DNA of 35,825 bases from an uncultured Lentisphaeria bacterium (lineage in GTDB: Bacteria; Verrucomicrobiota; Lentisphaeria; Victivallales; Victivallaceae). Where the stretch lies: the NCBI GenBank assembly GCA_949298075.1, contig CASFVA010000074.1:1-35825 (forward strand), in the 5' to 3' direction. The first letter of the stretch is position 1. Each line of letters starts with the position of its first letter. A program made the translations under genes and the position numbers. The notes below the pieces were generated by a model, which was given only the letters and a program-made list of their open reading frames with translations, was not told the origin of the DNA and ran no database searches. This document shows positions 18,645-26,297 of the stretch, piece by piece.

Positions 18645-19490
18645 ATGAACTATCCAGTCATCACCAGCAGCCAGAATCCCGCCGTCAAACATCTGGTCAA
18701 ACTCCGCGACCGCCGCCACCGGGATCGGGAACGCCTGACCCTGCTGGAGGGATACCGTGAATTGACCCGGGCCCTGGAATACGGCATGCCACTGGTCGAA
18801 TGTTATTTTTCGCCGGAACATTTTCTCGGCAGCAATGAATATCCGCTGCTGGCCAGGCTGGCCGGCTCCGGGGTAAAAGTCACCCGGCTGGCGCCGTTTC
18901 TGCTCGAAAAGGTCACTTACCGCGACCGACCGGAAGGCTTGATCGCCGTGGCGCAGATGAAGTCCCACGAGCTGTCTGACCTGCCGCCTCCCCCCGGCAA
19001 GCCGCTCTATCTGGTGGCCGAAGCCGTGGAGAAACCCGGCAACCTCGGCTCCATGCTCCGGAGTGCAGACGCAGCCGGAGCTGATGCGCTGATTGTCTGT
19101 GACCGGACCACCGACCTCTACAATCCCAACGTGATCCGGGCCAGCACCGGAGCGCTGTTCTCGGTGCCGCTGGCTGAAACCGACAACTCCGCCGCCCTGG
19201 CTTTTCTGCGTGAACACGGCGTGAAAGTGCTGGCCACCACCCCCCACACCGAATGTCTGTACACCGAGGTCGATCTGACGGAGCCGGTGGCGATCGTCGT
19301 CGGCACGGAACAAACCGGCCTCACCGATTTCTGGCTCAACAACGCCGACCTGCCGGTGCGCATCCCGATGCTGGGAGAAATCGATTCTCTGAATGTTGCC
19401 GCCGCCACAACGATTCTGCTTTACGAGGCGGCCCGACAGCGCGGATTCCGGCTGCCGGACGGAACCATTCCGACGGCTCCGGAAAAATAA
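18645..19490 (+). CDS. SpoU/TrmH-family RNA methyltransferase
   Basis: The 281-aa product has an N-terminal RNA-binding-like domain (1-110, with [19 protein letters not shown] and [12 protein letters not shown]) and a C-terminal SPOUT domain. SPOUT motif 1 is [18 protein letters not shown], followed by [16 protein letters not shown]; motif 2 is VVGTEQTGL; motif 3 is [23 protein letters not shown]. These form the knotted AdoMet site. Family members 2'-O-methylate ribose in rRNA or tRNA, for example RlmB and TsnR; the target nucleotide cannot be assigned. The start at 18645 sits behind its own promoter and at the conserved N-terminus; an open frame reaching back to 18387 lies inside clpB. It is transcribed divergently from clpB. 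Confidence 0.9.
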   Translation: MNYPVITSSQNPAVKHLVKLRDRRHRDRERLTLLEGYRELTRALEYGMPLVECYFSPEHFLGSNEYPLLARLAGSGVKVTRLAPFLLEKVTYRDRPEGLIAVAQMKSHELSDLPPPPGKPLYLVAEAVEKPGNLGSMLRSADAAGADALIVCDRTTDLYNPNVIRASTGALFSVPLAETDNSAALAFLREHGVKVLATTPHTECLYTEVDLTEPVAIVVGTEQTGLTDFWLNNADLPVRIPMLGEIDSLNVAAATTILLYEAARQRGFRLPDGTIPTAPEK

Positions 19491-19501
19491 ACCGCCGCGA
19501 C

Positions 19502-19529
19502 TTGAAAAAAATCCGGTCCGGGCTATATT
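19502..19529 (+). promoter_or_regulatory. Candidate promoter for the tandem-ACT gene
   Basis: TTGAAA at 19502-19507 and TATATT at 19524-19529 are separated by 16 nt. It starts 12 nt after the methyltransferase stop and about 50 nt before the next ATG. Confidence 0.55.
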
Positions 19530-19585
19530 GATAGCACAGTTCAGCAAACTTTACACACGATCGAATACCAGAGGATAACCCGGCC

Positions 19586-20014
19586 ATGCAAATCAAACAG
19601 CTTTCGCTTTTCGTGGAAAATCAGCCCGGCAGCTTGTCCAAAGTCTGCCGGGTGCTCAAGGAGCACTCCATCAGCATCCGGACCCTGTCGCTGGCCGACA
19701 CCCAGCAGTTCGGCATTCTCCGGCTGCTGGTCAAAGAACACTCCGCAGCAAAAGCCGCCCTGGAGGAGGCCGGCTTCATCGTCAAAGTCACGGATGTGTT
19801 TGCGCTCACGGTCCCGGATCGTCCCGGTGGACTGGCCGACATCCTCGCCATTTTGGACCGCCATAACCTCTCGGTCGAATACATGTACGCTTTCACGTTC
19901 GGCCGGCATGACCGGGCTGTGATTGTGTTCCGCTTCGATGATCCTGAACACGCGCAGAAGGAATTGGCCGGGGAACCGATCGAACTGGTTAAGCCTGAGG
20001 AGCTGTTCGATTAA
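19586..20014 (+). CDS. Tandem ACT-domain protein
   Basis: The 142-aa product is made of two ACT modules, residues about 3-70 (LSLFVENQPGSLSKVCRVL) and about 72-140 (ALTVPDRPGGLADILAIL), with no catalytic domain. The paired N-Q-P-G-S-L and D-R-P-G-G-L turns are the typical amino-acid-binding loop of ACT domains. Such stand-alone double-ACT proteins are thought to sense amino acids; the ligand is unknown. An AGAGGA ribosome binding site precedes the ATG. The stop lies 6 nt before the next start, so the membrane protein that follows is probably co-translated. Confidence 0.88.
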   Translation: MQIKQLSLFVENQPGSLSKVCRVLKEHSISIRTLSLADTQQFGILRLLVKEHSAAKAALEEAGFIVKVTDVFALTVPDRPGGLADILAILDRHNLSVEYMYAFTFGRHDRAVIVFRFDDPEHAQKELAGEPIELVKPEELFD

Positions 20015-20020
20015 ACCGCC

Positions 20021-21733
20021 ATGCCGCGTTTTTTGCCACGTCTTTCCGGCAATCGCGCCGCCGGACAGCGGCGCGGTCGGTTTTATCTGTTATCAGGGGT
20101 TACTCTGGCAGTGGCGGCGGTTCTGTACGGAGCTGTCGCGGTCTGCCTTTCCCCCGGCGCCGTCTGGATCACTGACAACGGCAATAAATACATCCAGATG
20201 CGCTGGATGGCCGAACATGGCTCCGCGCCACTGGCCGCCGACCCCATGGAGTTTTTTCCCACCGGCGGTTTTCATTTTCAAGCGGTGGAACAGGGATTCC
20301 GCTCCTTCTACCTTGACTATCTGCCCGGACTGAGCGTACCTTTTTACCAACTGGCCGGTGAACGCGGAGTGCTGCTGCTGCCCATATTCGGCACCTTCCT
20401 GCTGCTGCTGCTTTACCAGTTATGGCGTAAATCACCGTCGCAAACCCTGCTGCTGGCAACAACAACACCGCTGGCTTTTTATTCCGTGCTGTTTTGGGAT
20501 ATGACGCCGGGGGCGGCTCTGGTGTTCGCCGGATTGCTGGCGGCACTTTCCCGACGGCATTTCACATCCGGACTTCTGCTGGCCCTGGGACTGTCCATGC
20601 GCGAAGAAAGCTATTTCGCCGTGGCAGCGCTGGGACTGGCGCTGCTGCTTTCAGGTCAATGGCGCGGCACGCTCCGGCTCGGCCTCGGTTTTCTGGCCGG
20701 CGCCGTGCCTTTCTGGATCCGGCAGTACCTGGTCTATGGACACATCCTGGGATTTCACGGCGCCACCTACTATTTGAACAACCGGGAGGGATGGAGCCTT
20801 GCCGCCGAACTCCGCGGTGCGCTGTGGAACTATTACCACAACTGGCTGCGTTTCGATCTGGGCGGCTCCGCAACCATCTCAACGGCGCTGGCCGCAATCT
20901 CCCTTCTGGCGCTGGGCTGCGGTTTCATGGTCTCCGGATCCGGCCGGAACCGGCGCCTGAAACTGACCGTTCTTGGAATCGCCATCATCTTGTGGTGTCT
21001 GTCACTGCCTTGTTATTTCCGGCGGAACGACCTTTCTTTCGCCGCCGCCACCTCGGTCGGAGTCGTGGCTTCACTGCCGGTGCTGTGGGGATATTTTCTC
21101 AACTGGCGTTTCTTTCTGATCCACCGCAACCATACCCTCCGGCTGGCTGGCCTGACCGTACTGATTTATCTGGTTGCAGTGCCGCCGCTGCTCACCCGGG
21201 ACGACATCGGACTGGTCTGGGGAGCGCGGCACTTCCTCGGCATTCTGCCGGCGGCGTTCTATCTGAGCTGGCTCGGCTTCCGGAGGCTGGCCGCCACTCC
21301 GGCGGGGCGGCTGGCGGTTCGCAGCGCCCTGGCTCTGGGCATTATCATTCAATGCGCCGGACTTTACGCGCTGATTATTGTATCAGATGAAGCCGCTGCA
21401 GCAGAGCGCCAGTTGCGCAGCTACGATTCCCCAATCGTGATCACCGATTTATTCTTTCTGCCGGAAATGACCCCGAGGCTGTTTTTCGAAAAACACTGGC
21501 TGTATGTGGATTCCGATGAACAAGCCGGCCGCCTGGCTGCCTACCTCGACAAGACAGCGCCAGAGCGATTCATTCTGGCGGTTTCCTTGGATCCGCGTTT
21601 CCGGCGAATCGGCAATCCGGCTCTGACCAAAATCCTGCGCAACTATCGTCCGGCCTCCGAACCGTTCCGGCTGGATTTCCGCCCCGGCAGCGGTTTCATG
21701 AAGCTCATCTTTATGGAATTTCGCTTGAAATAA
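20021..21733 (+). CDS. Polytopic membrane protein, possible GT-C-type glycosyltransferase
   Basis: The 570-aa protein has about eleven hydrophobic segments from residue 22 to about 460, then a soluble C-terminal domain of about 110 residues. The first extracytoplasmic loop contains ITDNGNKYIQMRWMAEHG (about residues 51-68), an acidic loop right after the first membrane helix, which is where GT39/GT83-type GT-C transferases carry their catalytic Asp. The resemblance in topology and loop position is the only support for a glycosyltransferase role. No ribosome binding site is seen in the 6-nt gap after the ACT gene, which suggests translational coupling. If it is a transferase, its donor would be a polyprenyl-phosphate sugar. 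It could also be an uncharacterised membrane protein. Confidence 0.7.
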   Translation: MPRFLPRLSGNRAAGQRRGRFYLLSGVTLAVAAVLYGAVAVCLSPGAVWITDNGNKYIQMRWMAEHGSAPLAADPMEFFPTGGFHFQAVEQGFRSFYLDYLPGLSVPFYQLAGERGVLLLPIFGTFLLLLLYQLWRKSPSQTLLLATTTPLAFYSVLFWDMTPGAALVFAGLLAALSRRHFTSGLLLALGLSMREESYFAVAALGLALLLSGQWRGTLRLGLGFLAGAVPFWIRQYLVYGHILGFHGATYYLNNREGWSLAAELRGALWNYYHNWLRFDLGGSATISTALAAISLLALGCGFMVSGSGRNRRLKLTVLGIAIILWCLSLPCYFRRNDLSFAAATSVGVVASLPVLWGYFLNWRFFLIHRNHTLRLAGLTVLIYLVAVPPLLTRDDIGLVWGARHFLGILPAAFYLSWLGFRRLAATPAGRLAVRSALALGIIIQCAGLYALIIVSDEAAAAERQLRSYDSPIVITDLFFLPEMTPRLFFEKHWLYVDSDEQAGRLAAYLDKTAPERFILAVSLDPRFRRIGNPALTKILRNYRPASEPFRLDFRPGSGFMKLIFMEFRLK

Positions 21734-21753
21734 CCGGTATGTCCGGTTATATT
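21725..21753 (+). promoter_or_regulatory. Candidate promoter for ricT, overlapping the upstream stop codon
   Basis: TTGAAA at 21725-21730 and TATATT at 21748-21753 are separated by 17 nt. The -35 lies inside the last codons of the membrane-protein gene. Confidence 0.6.
21732..21748. promoter_or_regulatory. Palindrome filling the ricT promoter spacer
   Basis: AACCGG (21732-21737) and CCGGTT (21743-21748) form a perfect inverted repeat around TATGT, lying almost exactly between the -35 and -10. It could be an operator; as a terminator it lacks a T-tract. Confidence 0.4.
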
Positions 21754-21770
21754 ACCTGAAATACGCTTTT

Positions 21771-21785
21771 CAGATATTCAGATAT
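21771..21785 (+). repeat. Direct repeat CAGATAT in the ricT leader
   Basis: CAGATAT occurs at 21771-21777 and again at 21779-21785, an 8-nt period, in the untranslated region just upstream of ricT. Confidence 0.45.
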
Positions 21786-21818
21786 GTATGCTATGGTGCA
21801 AGGAACCCCTGCTCAATT

Positions 21819-22748
21819 ATGGCTCAGGTCTTTTTATTGAAACTCGAAAACGGAGCATCACTTGAGGTGCGCGCCGATGACGAACTCGGATTGAAACCAC
21901 ATGACATGTGCGTTTTTTCCAAGGATTTTTATTCCGACCTCGGCGAGGTGCGCCGTGAACTGAAGGCGCCGAGCATGACCTCCAATCCGGCCGAACTGCC
22001 CCAGGTTCAGCATCAGGCCACCACCGATGACCTCATCCGGGCCAACGAAAACACCGTCAGGGCCAGAAGCGCCATGCGCACCGCCCGCCAGCTGGTCGAA
22101 AGCCTGAATCTGCCGATGAAGCTGGTCAATGCGCATTACACGCTCGACGGGAAACTGGTCACCATTCAGTTTTCAGCCGATGGACGCGTGGACTTCCGGG
22201 AACTGGTCAAGGAACTTTCCCGGGCCTTGGCCACCCGGATTGAGCTGCGCCAGATCGGCGTCCGCGACGAGACCGGCATTTACGGCGGCATTGCCGTCTG
22301 CGGCCAGGAACTCTGCTGCTGCCGTTACCTCAAGGAGTTCAACTCCATCAACGTCAAAATGGCCAAGGAACAGGACCTTTCACTGACTCCGGCCACAATT
22401 TCGGGTATCTGCGGCCGTCTGAAATGCTGCCTCAAATTCGAGCATGAAGGCTACCTGCTTTTGGAAAAGGGCATGCCCCGCAAGGGGGAATACTGCGATA
22501 CGCCTTCCGGACGCGGACGCATCTGCGACCGCAACTTGCTGACCCGCAAGGTCATGGTATCCCTCGAAGGCGGCAACACCGTTCAGTTCAGCGTCGAAGA
22601 CATCACCGTAACGCCGTCTGAACGGCGCGGCGGCAATTCCGGCGGCCAGGCGGCCGGTTCCGCTACCCGGCGGTCCGGAGGCGACCGCAACCCCAACCGC
22701 CGCCAGCGCGGCGGCAACGGACATGACGACAGTGATTCCAAACGCTGA
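21819..22748 (+). CDS. ricT: PSP1-domain regulatory iron-sulfur protein RicT (YaaT-like)
   Basis: The 309-aa protein matches the PSP1/RicT family through the cysteine-rich core at about residues 150-215: YGGIAVCGQELCCCRYLKEF and ISGICGRLKCCLKFE, joined by VKMAKEQDLSLTP. In Bacillus subtilis RicT forms the Y-complex with RicA and RicF, carries Fe-S clusters through these cysteines, and promotes RNase Y processing of mRNA. Neither ricA nor ricF is in this window. After about residue 262 the protein ends in an Arg/Gly-rich tail (RRGGNSGGQ, RRQRGGNG), which may bind nucleic acid. The gene has its own promoter; the only purine-rich site, AAGGA, is 14 nt before the ATG. Its last 26 nt overlap the start of the next gene. 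Confidence 0.92.
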   Translation: MAQVFLLKLENGASLEVRADDELGLKPHDMCVFSKDFYSDLGEVRRELKAPSMTSNPAELPQVQHQATTDDLIRANENTVRARSAMRTARQLVESLNLPMKLVNAHYTLDGKLVTIQFSADGRVDFRELVKELSRALATRIELRQIGVRDETGIYGGIAVCGQELCCCRYLKEFNSINVKMAKEQDLSLTPATISGICGRLKCCLKFEHEGYLLLEKGMPRKGEYCDTPSGRGRICDRNLLTRKVMVSLEGGNTVQFSVEDITVTPSERRGGNSGGQAAGSATRRSGGDRNPNRRQRGGNGHDDSDSKR

Positions 22749-23649
22749 GTGCGTCCCGCCGGAAGAACTGGACGCCGCCGGTTTTTTGCCGGGATGCGGT
22801 GAATCCGAAGCTGACTTCCGGGCCAGGGTGGCCAGGATCCGACAGGTGGCCGGTGAGCTGCGGTCTGAGTTGGCAAGTTCCGGGGAAATCGAATGTTTTG
22901 GGCTGCGTCTGCCGGCCGGTGATCAGATCGACGATTCCATGATTGCCGAAGGGGCGGACATAACCGAGCAGCTTTACGGCTTCCGGGTAACTCATATTCC
23001 GGGCTTTTTTCTTTCCCGCGGGGTGGGTCTGCTGTGGGGCGGATGCATGATCGCCGATCCGGAACAGTCTCTGGCGGTGTTTCTGATCCGCCGTGCGTTT
23101 AAAAACCGGCGACGCTGGTGGGTCTACCGTCGGGAAGAACTGCTGTCTCACGAGTTGTGCCACTCCATGCGCCAGTCGCTCGGTGAAACCACTTTGGAGG
23201 AATATTTTGCCTACCGCACCAGCCGCAGCCGGCTCCGCCGTTACCTGGGCAACTGCTTTATCCGGGAGCGGGATGCGCTGATTTTCGCGCTGCCGACGCT
23301 GCTGGCTCCGCTGGGATCGCTTCTGCAGCTGATGTGGTTTCCGCAGCTCTGGCTGTGGCCGTTCTGGCTGGCGGCGGTTTCCGGTCCTGGCTGGCTGCTC
23401 TGGCGCAATGCGGTATCCCGGCGGATTGTCGAACAGGCGCACCGGAAGCTGACGGAGTTTCAGGTCGCGGAACCCTGGCCGGTGCTGTTTCGGTGCACCC
23501 GGGCCGAGCTGATTGACCTCGGCAGACTCAGCACAATCGGGGAATTCAACCGGTTCTGCGCTGAAAAGTCCGGTTCTGAATTGCGCTGGAGCATTATCTG
23601 CCGCCGATTTATTGATAAAAACCGGGAAAATAGCGGTTCAGCCGGTTGA
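22723..23649 (+). CDS. Membrane protein with HExxH motif, putative zinc metallopeptidase
   Basis: The 308-aa protein carries HELCH at residues 143-147 in the context LLSHELCHSMRQSL, followed by LEEYFAYRTS with Glu159 and Glu160. HExxH plus a glutamate 12-13 residues further on is the zinc site of gluzincin-type peptidases. Two hydrophobic segments follow, about residues 187-205 and 209-227, separated by only a few residues (a hairpin), and a basic C-terminal domain follows them. No signal peptide is evident, so the HExxH domain probably faces the cytoplasm. I do not know a named family. The start lies inside ricT (26-nt overlap), and no later in-frame start is better, so the gene depends on ricT translation. 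The peptidase role is inferred from the motif alone. Confidence 0.7.
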   Translation: MTTVIPNAECVPPEELDAAGFLPGCGESEADFRARVARIRQVAGELRSELASSGEIECFGLRLPAGDQIDDSMIAEGADITEQLYGFRVTHIPGFFLSRGVGLLWGGCMIADPEQSLAVFLIRRAFKNRRRWWVYRREELLSHELCHSMRQSLGETTLEEYFAYRTSRSRLRRYLGNCFIRERDALIFALPTLLAPLGSLLQLMWFPQLWLWPFWLAAVSGPGWLLWRNAVSRRIVEQAHRKLTEFQVAEPWPVLFRCTRAELIDLGRLSTIGEFNRFCAEKSGSELRWSIICRRFIDKNRENSGSAG

Positions 23650-23674
23650 TTTTTGGCCATTCCGAGGATAGATT
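23646..23674 (+). promoter_or_regulatory. Candidate promoter for the nitroreductase gene
   Basis: TTGATT at 23646-23651, overlapping the previous stop codon, and TAGATT at 23669-23674 are spaced by 17 nt. It is weaker than the other promoters in the window. Confidence 0.4.
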
Positions 23675-23690
23675 TATGCCGGAGTAAGAA

Positions 23691-23737
23691 CCGCAGCCGG
23701 GGAAGCGCTCCTTCCAGAAAACAACTCCGGCTGCCGG
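23691..23737 (+). promoter_or_regulatory. Two-stem RNA leader before the nitroreductase gene
   Basis: GCAGCCGG (23693-23700) pairs perfectly with CCGGCTGC (23727-23734) and can extend by CC/GG past a bulge. Inside, GGAAG (23701-23705) pairs with CTTCC (23711-23715) around CGCTC. The structure ends 10 nt before the AGGAG ribosome binding site. It matches no riboswitch class I can name. Confidence 0.4.
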
Positions 23738-23759
23738 CCGCAAACCAGGAGACACAATC

Positions 23760-24272
23760 ATGGATTTTTACGAAGTTATCGACAACCGCCGCAGTATCCG
23801 GGCCTACACTCCGGATCCGGTTCCGGGGCTGGCTCTGGAACGCATTGCCAACGCCGTTTACGCCGCGCCATCGGCCTGCAACCGCCAGCCCTACCATCTG
23901 ATGGCGGTAATCAATCCCGAAATCAAAGCGGCCATCTGCGAAGTCAGCCGCCAGGAGTTTCTGCGGCAGGCACCGGTAATCCTGGTTCTGCTGGGTGATC
24001 CCTCGCATGCCTGGCAACGTCCCGGCGATGACCACACTCTCGTGGAAATCGATGCCGCCATTGCCATGGAACATGCGGTACTGGCCGCCACCGCCGAGGG
24101 CCTTGGCACCTGCTGGGTGGCCGCGTTCGATGTGGAAGCCATGAACCGGACCCTGGACTTGACGCCGCCCTGGCGGACCCTGGCCCTTTCTCCGCTCGGG
24201 TATCCGGCGGCTCCCCCGCTGGAATTCAACCGTCCCAAGTCGGCCGGAGTGGTTTTTGAAATCGTCGAGTGA
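23760..24272 (+). CDS. Nitroreductase-family FMN oxidoreductase
   Basis: The 170-aa product is the short form of the family. The FMN phosphate-binding start is RRSIRAYTPDPVP (residues 10-22), followed by APSACNRQPYHLMAV, the central EIDAAIAMEHAVLAATAEGLGTCWV helix region, and a C-terminal SPLGYPAAPP where the family usually has an LGYP motif. Family members are FMN-dependent NAD(P)H oxidoreductases that act as homodimers in the cytoplasm; the physiological substrate is unknown. An AGGAG ribosome binding site lies 8 nt before the ATG. It appears to be a single-gene unit. Confidence 0.9.
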   Translation: MDFYEVIDNRRSIRAYTPDPVPGLALERIANAVYAAPSACNRQPYHLMAVINPEIKAAICEVSRQEFLRQAPVILVLLGDPSHAWQRPGDDHTLVEIDAAIAMEHAVLAATAEGLGTCWVAAFDVEAMNRTLDLTPPWRTLALSPLGYPAAPPLEFNRPKSAGVVFEIVE

Positions 24273-24315
24273 CCGTGCAGAGCCGGCTTAATTCGGGGCA
24301 TGACTGCGGTCGGGG
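24272..24315 (+). terminator. Possible terminator after the nitroreductase gene
   Basis: ACCG..CAG (24272-24280) can pair with CTGCGGT (24303-24309) with a 2-nt bulge, enclosing the palindrome AGCCGGCT. A G-run and a T-rich stretch follow. The pairing is imperfect. Confidence 0.25.
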
Positions 24316-24327
24316 GTTTATTTATTC

Positions 24328-25389
24328 ATGAGCGATATAAGCATTGCCGGAGCGGATTTTTCAGCCCGGATGCCCGCCCGGGGCAAAACCGTTTTCACTC
24401 TCGCGCCGGACGGAACCGCAAGCAGCGTTCAGCTGGAACGGGTCGGCATCGGCAAATTCAATGAGCTGAGCGCGCTGGAGCGTGAGCGCCGGCTGCATCG
24501 GGCCGGGGATGCGCTTTCCGTGGAAATGGAAACCGTCGGAGTCATTCCCTTCGGTTGCGAATATGAAATTTCCCGCCGGATCACAGTCCTGGATGGGTTC
24601 GCCCTGTTCACACTTGATCTGAAAGCTTTAAACGGCGGCAAAATCGAGGATATCACGCTTGAGCCGGTGGAATTTTCCGGAACCTGGCTCCGGATTGATC
24701 TGCTTAAACCGGATGATCCGGCGCCGCTGACGGTTGCAGCCGGGAATTCCGGGACGCTTTATTCCGGTCCGGAGCCTCCGCTGGCACTCGGCATTACATT
24801 TGCCGGAGGCGGTCGTATCGAGTTCTACTGCGGCTCGGATTTGTGGCGCCACCGGGCCGGTCAGCATCTGCCGGGAGCCGGCGGGGAATTCACAATCTCG
24901 GCCACGCCGGACGCCATTCGACTTGAGCGTCATGTGCTATTCCATCAGCCTGAATCCGAGATTGAAAGACGGCCCTGGCGGTTTAAAAACTTCATGGCCT
25001 GGCGCGGTGCCGGGCGCAGGAGCGACACCGTTGCCGAGGCCACTGATTTTGCCCCCGGCCCCGGCTGTGCGCTCAATGGAATCCATCGCCGTGCCCTGAG
25101 AAAAGCTGTCCGTCGTGCGGCCGGTTCGCTTCGGCTGTGCGACTGCGATCCCGTCGTCTGCCGCAATCCGGCACATCTTGATCGCGGCGGAGCCGGCCGG
25201 GAAATCGAGCACTTTGATTGTGAGGCATACGTCGCCTCCTATCTGTGGGGCAACCGGCAGCTGCGCCGCTGCGGGCGATCATTCGTCTGCCACCCCGCCG
25301 CCGGACGATTTGCCGGCTGGGCAGCTTTGGCCAACCTGGCCGACGCCATCCGGCCGCTGGTCAACATTGAGGAGAATAACGAAAAATGA
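24328..25389 (+). CDS. Unrecognised protein coupled to the mutarotase gene
   Basis: The 353-aa product has no signal peptide and no clear membrane segment. Residues about 1-210 alternate hydrophobic and polar positions, as expected for a beta-rich fold, and hold short Gly-rich turns (NSGTLYSGPEPPLALGITF). The C-terminal third changes character: it is rich in Arg and Ala and contains several cysteines, including the close group Cys271, Cys273 and Cys278 (LCDCDPVVC), with Cys and His residues further on (FDCEAY, RRCGRSFVCHP), which could bind a metal. I do not recognise the family. The stop overlaps the mutarotase start as ATGA, so a role with that sugar enzyme is plausible. No promoter or good ribosome binding site is seen upstream. 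Confidence 0.7.
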   Translation: MSDISIAGADFSARMPARGKTVFTLAPDGTASSVQLERVGIGKFNELSALERERRLHRAGDALSVEMETVGVIPFGCEYEISRRITVLDGFALFTLDLKALNGGKIEDITLEPVEFSGTWLRIDLLKPDDPAPLTVAAGNSGTLYSGPEPPLALGITFAGGGRIEFYCGSDLWRHRAGQHLPGAGGEFTISATPDAIRLERHVLFHQPESEIERRPWRFKNFMAWRGAGRRSDTVAEATDFAPGPGCALNGIHRRALRKAVRRAAGSLRLCDCDPVVCRNPAHLDRGGAGREIEHFDCEAYVASYLWGNRQLRRCGRSFVCHPAAGRFAGWAALANLADAIRPLVNIEENNEK

Positions 25390-26276
25390 TTGCTTCGCTG
25401 CAGAAAATGTTTCCGGTTGAAGGCGTCACTTTCAGTGCCGACGCCAACAACCTGGTTTACATAAAAATTGAAAATCAGCTGGCCACAGCAACCCTTTCCA
25501 CCCATGGCGCCCACGTCATGGGCTATACGCCCAGGGGCGAACGCCCGGTGCTGTGGATGAGCCGGCATTCTCAGTTCGCCAAGGACAAACCCATCCGCGG
25601 CGGGGTACCGATCTGCTGGCCGTGGTTCGGTCCTTCGCCGGTTGACGGCCGCCCGGCCCACGGCCTGGCCCGGATTTCGACCTGGGAAATAACTTCGGTG
25701 GAAAAACTCGTCGATGGCTCCACCCGAATCACGCTGAGTCTGGATGACGAATTTGCCGATGACAGCCTGTGCGATTTTCCTTTTGAATTGGAGTTTTCCG
25801 TCACGGTCGGCAGTACTCTTGAAATGACGCTTTCGATGTTGAATGTCAGCGATGTTCCGTTCCGGGTTTCCGGAGCCCTGCACTCTTACTTCAACATATC
25901 CTCAGCGGATAAAATCACCGTTTACGGCGTGGAACAGACCCCCTATGTCGACAAAGTCGCCGACGGCCGGGAGGTTCCGTCCTCCGGGGCCCCGCTGATC
26001 ATCGACCGGGAAATCGACCGCGTCTACCTGCCGACCGCCGCCACCATCGAAGTGGATGACCACGGTTTCGGTCGGCGTCTGCGTATTGAAAAGAGCGGGT
26101 CGCTGTCCACGGTCATCTGGAATCCGTGGACCGCCAAGTCCGCCGCCATGCCGGACTTCGGCGACGAGGAATATCACAACATGTTGTGTGTTGAAACCGC
26201 CAATGCCCTCGGCGACTCCAGAGTGCTGACTCCGGGAGTGCCCCATGTGCTGACTCAGAAAGTGGCGGTGATCTGA
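25386..26276 (+). CDS. D-hexose-6-phosphate mutarotase-like aldose 1-epimerase (YeaD-like)
   Basis: The 296-aa product matches the YeaD-type branch of the galactose mutarotase fold. Visible signatures are STHGAHVMGYTPRG, the conserved KPIRGGVPICWPWFGP, AHGLAR with a presumed catalytic His, SGALHSYFNI with a second His, and VIWNPWTAKSAAMPDFGDEEY ending in MLCVE with a candidate catalytic Glu. The enzyme interconverts alpha and beta anomers of hexose 6-phosphates in the cytoplasm. It overlaps the upstream unknown gene by 4 bp and lies 21 nt before hisA. Confidence 0.92.
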   Translation: MIASLQKMFPVEGVTFSADANNLVYIKIENQLATATLSTHGAHVMGYTPRGERPVLWMSRHSQFAKDKPIRGGVPICWPWFGPSPVDGRPAHGLARISTWEITSVEKLVDGSTRITLSLDDEFADDSLCDFPFELEFSVTVGSTLEMTLSMLNVSDVPFRVSGALHSYFNISSADKITVYGVEQTPYVDKVADGREVPSSGAPLIIDREIDRVYLPTAATIEVDDHGFGRRLRIEKSGSLSTVIWNPWTAKSAAMPDFGDEEYHNMLCVETANALGDSRVLTPGVPHVLTQKVAVI

Positions 26277-26297
26277 TCCGGGGAGGCCGAGAACGCT

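Noticed and set aside
18486..19547. 354-codon N-terminal extension of ClpB
   Set aside because: It lies antisense to the RNA methyltransferase, ClpB normally starts at the Clp_N domain, and a near-perfect ribosome binding site precedes the internal ATG at 18485.
23675..23759. FMN riboswitch before the nitroreductase
   Set aside because: The leader is about 80 nt with two simple stems. The FMN aptamer needs a longer six-stem fold with conserved AGGG segments that are not present.
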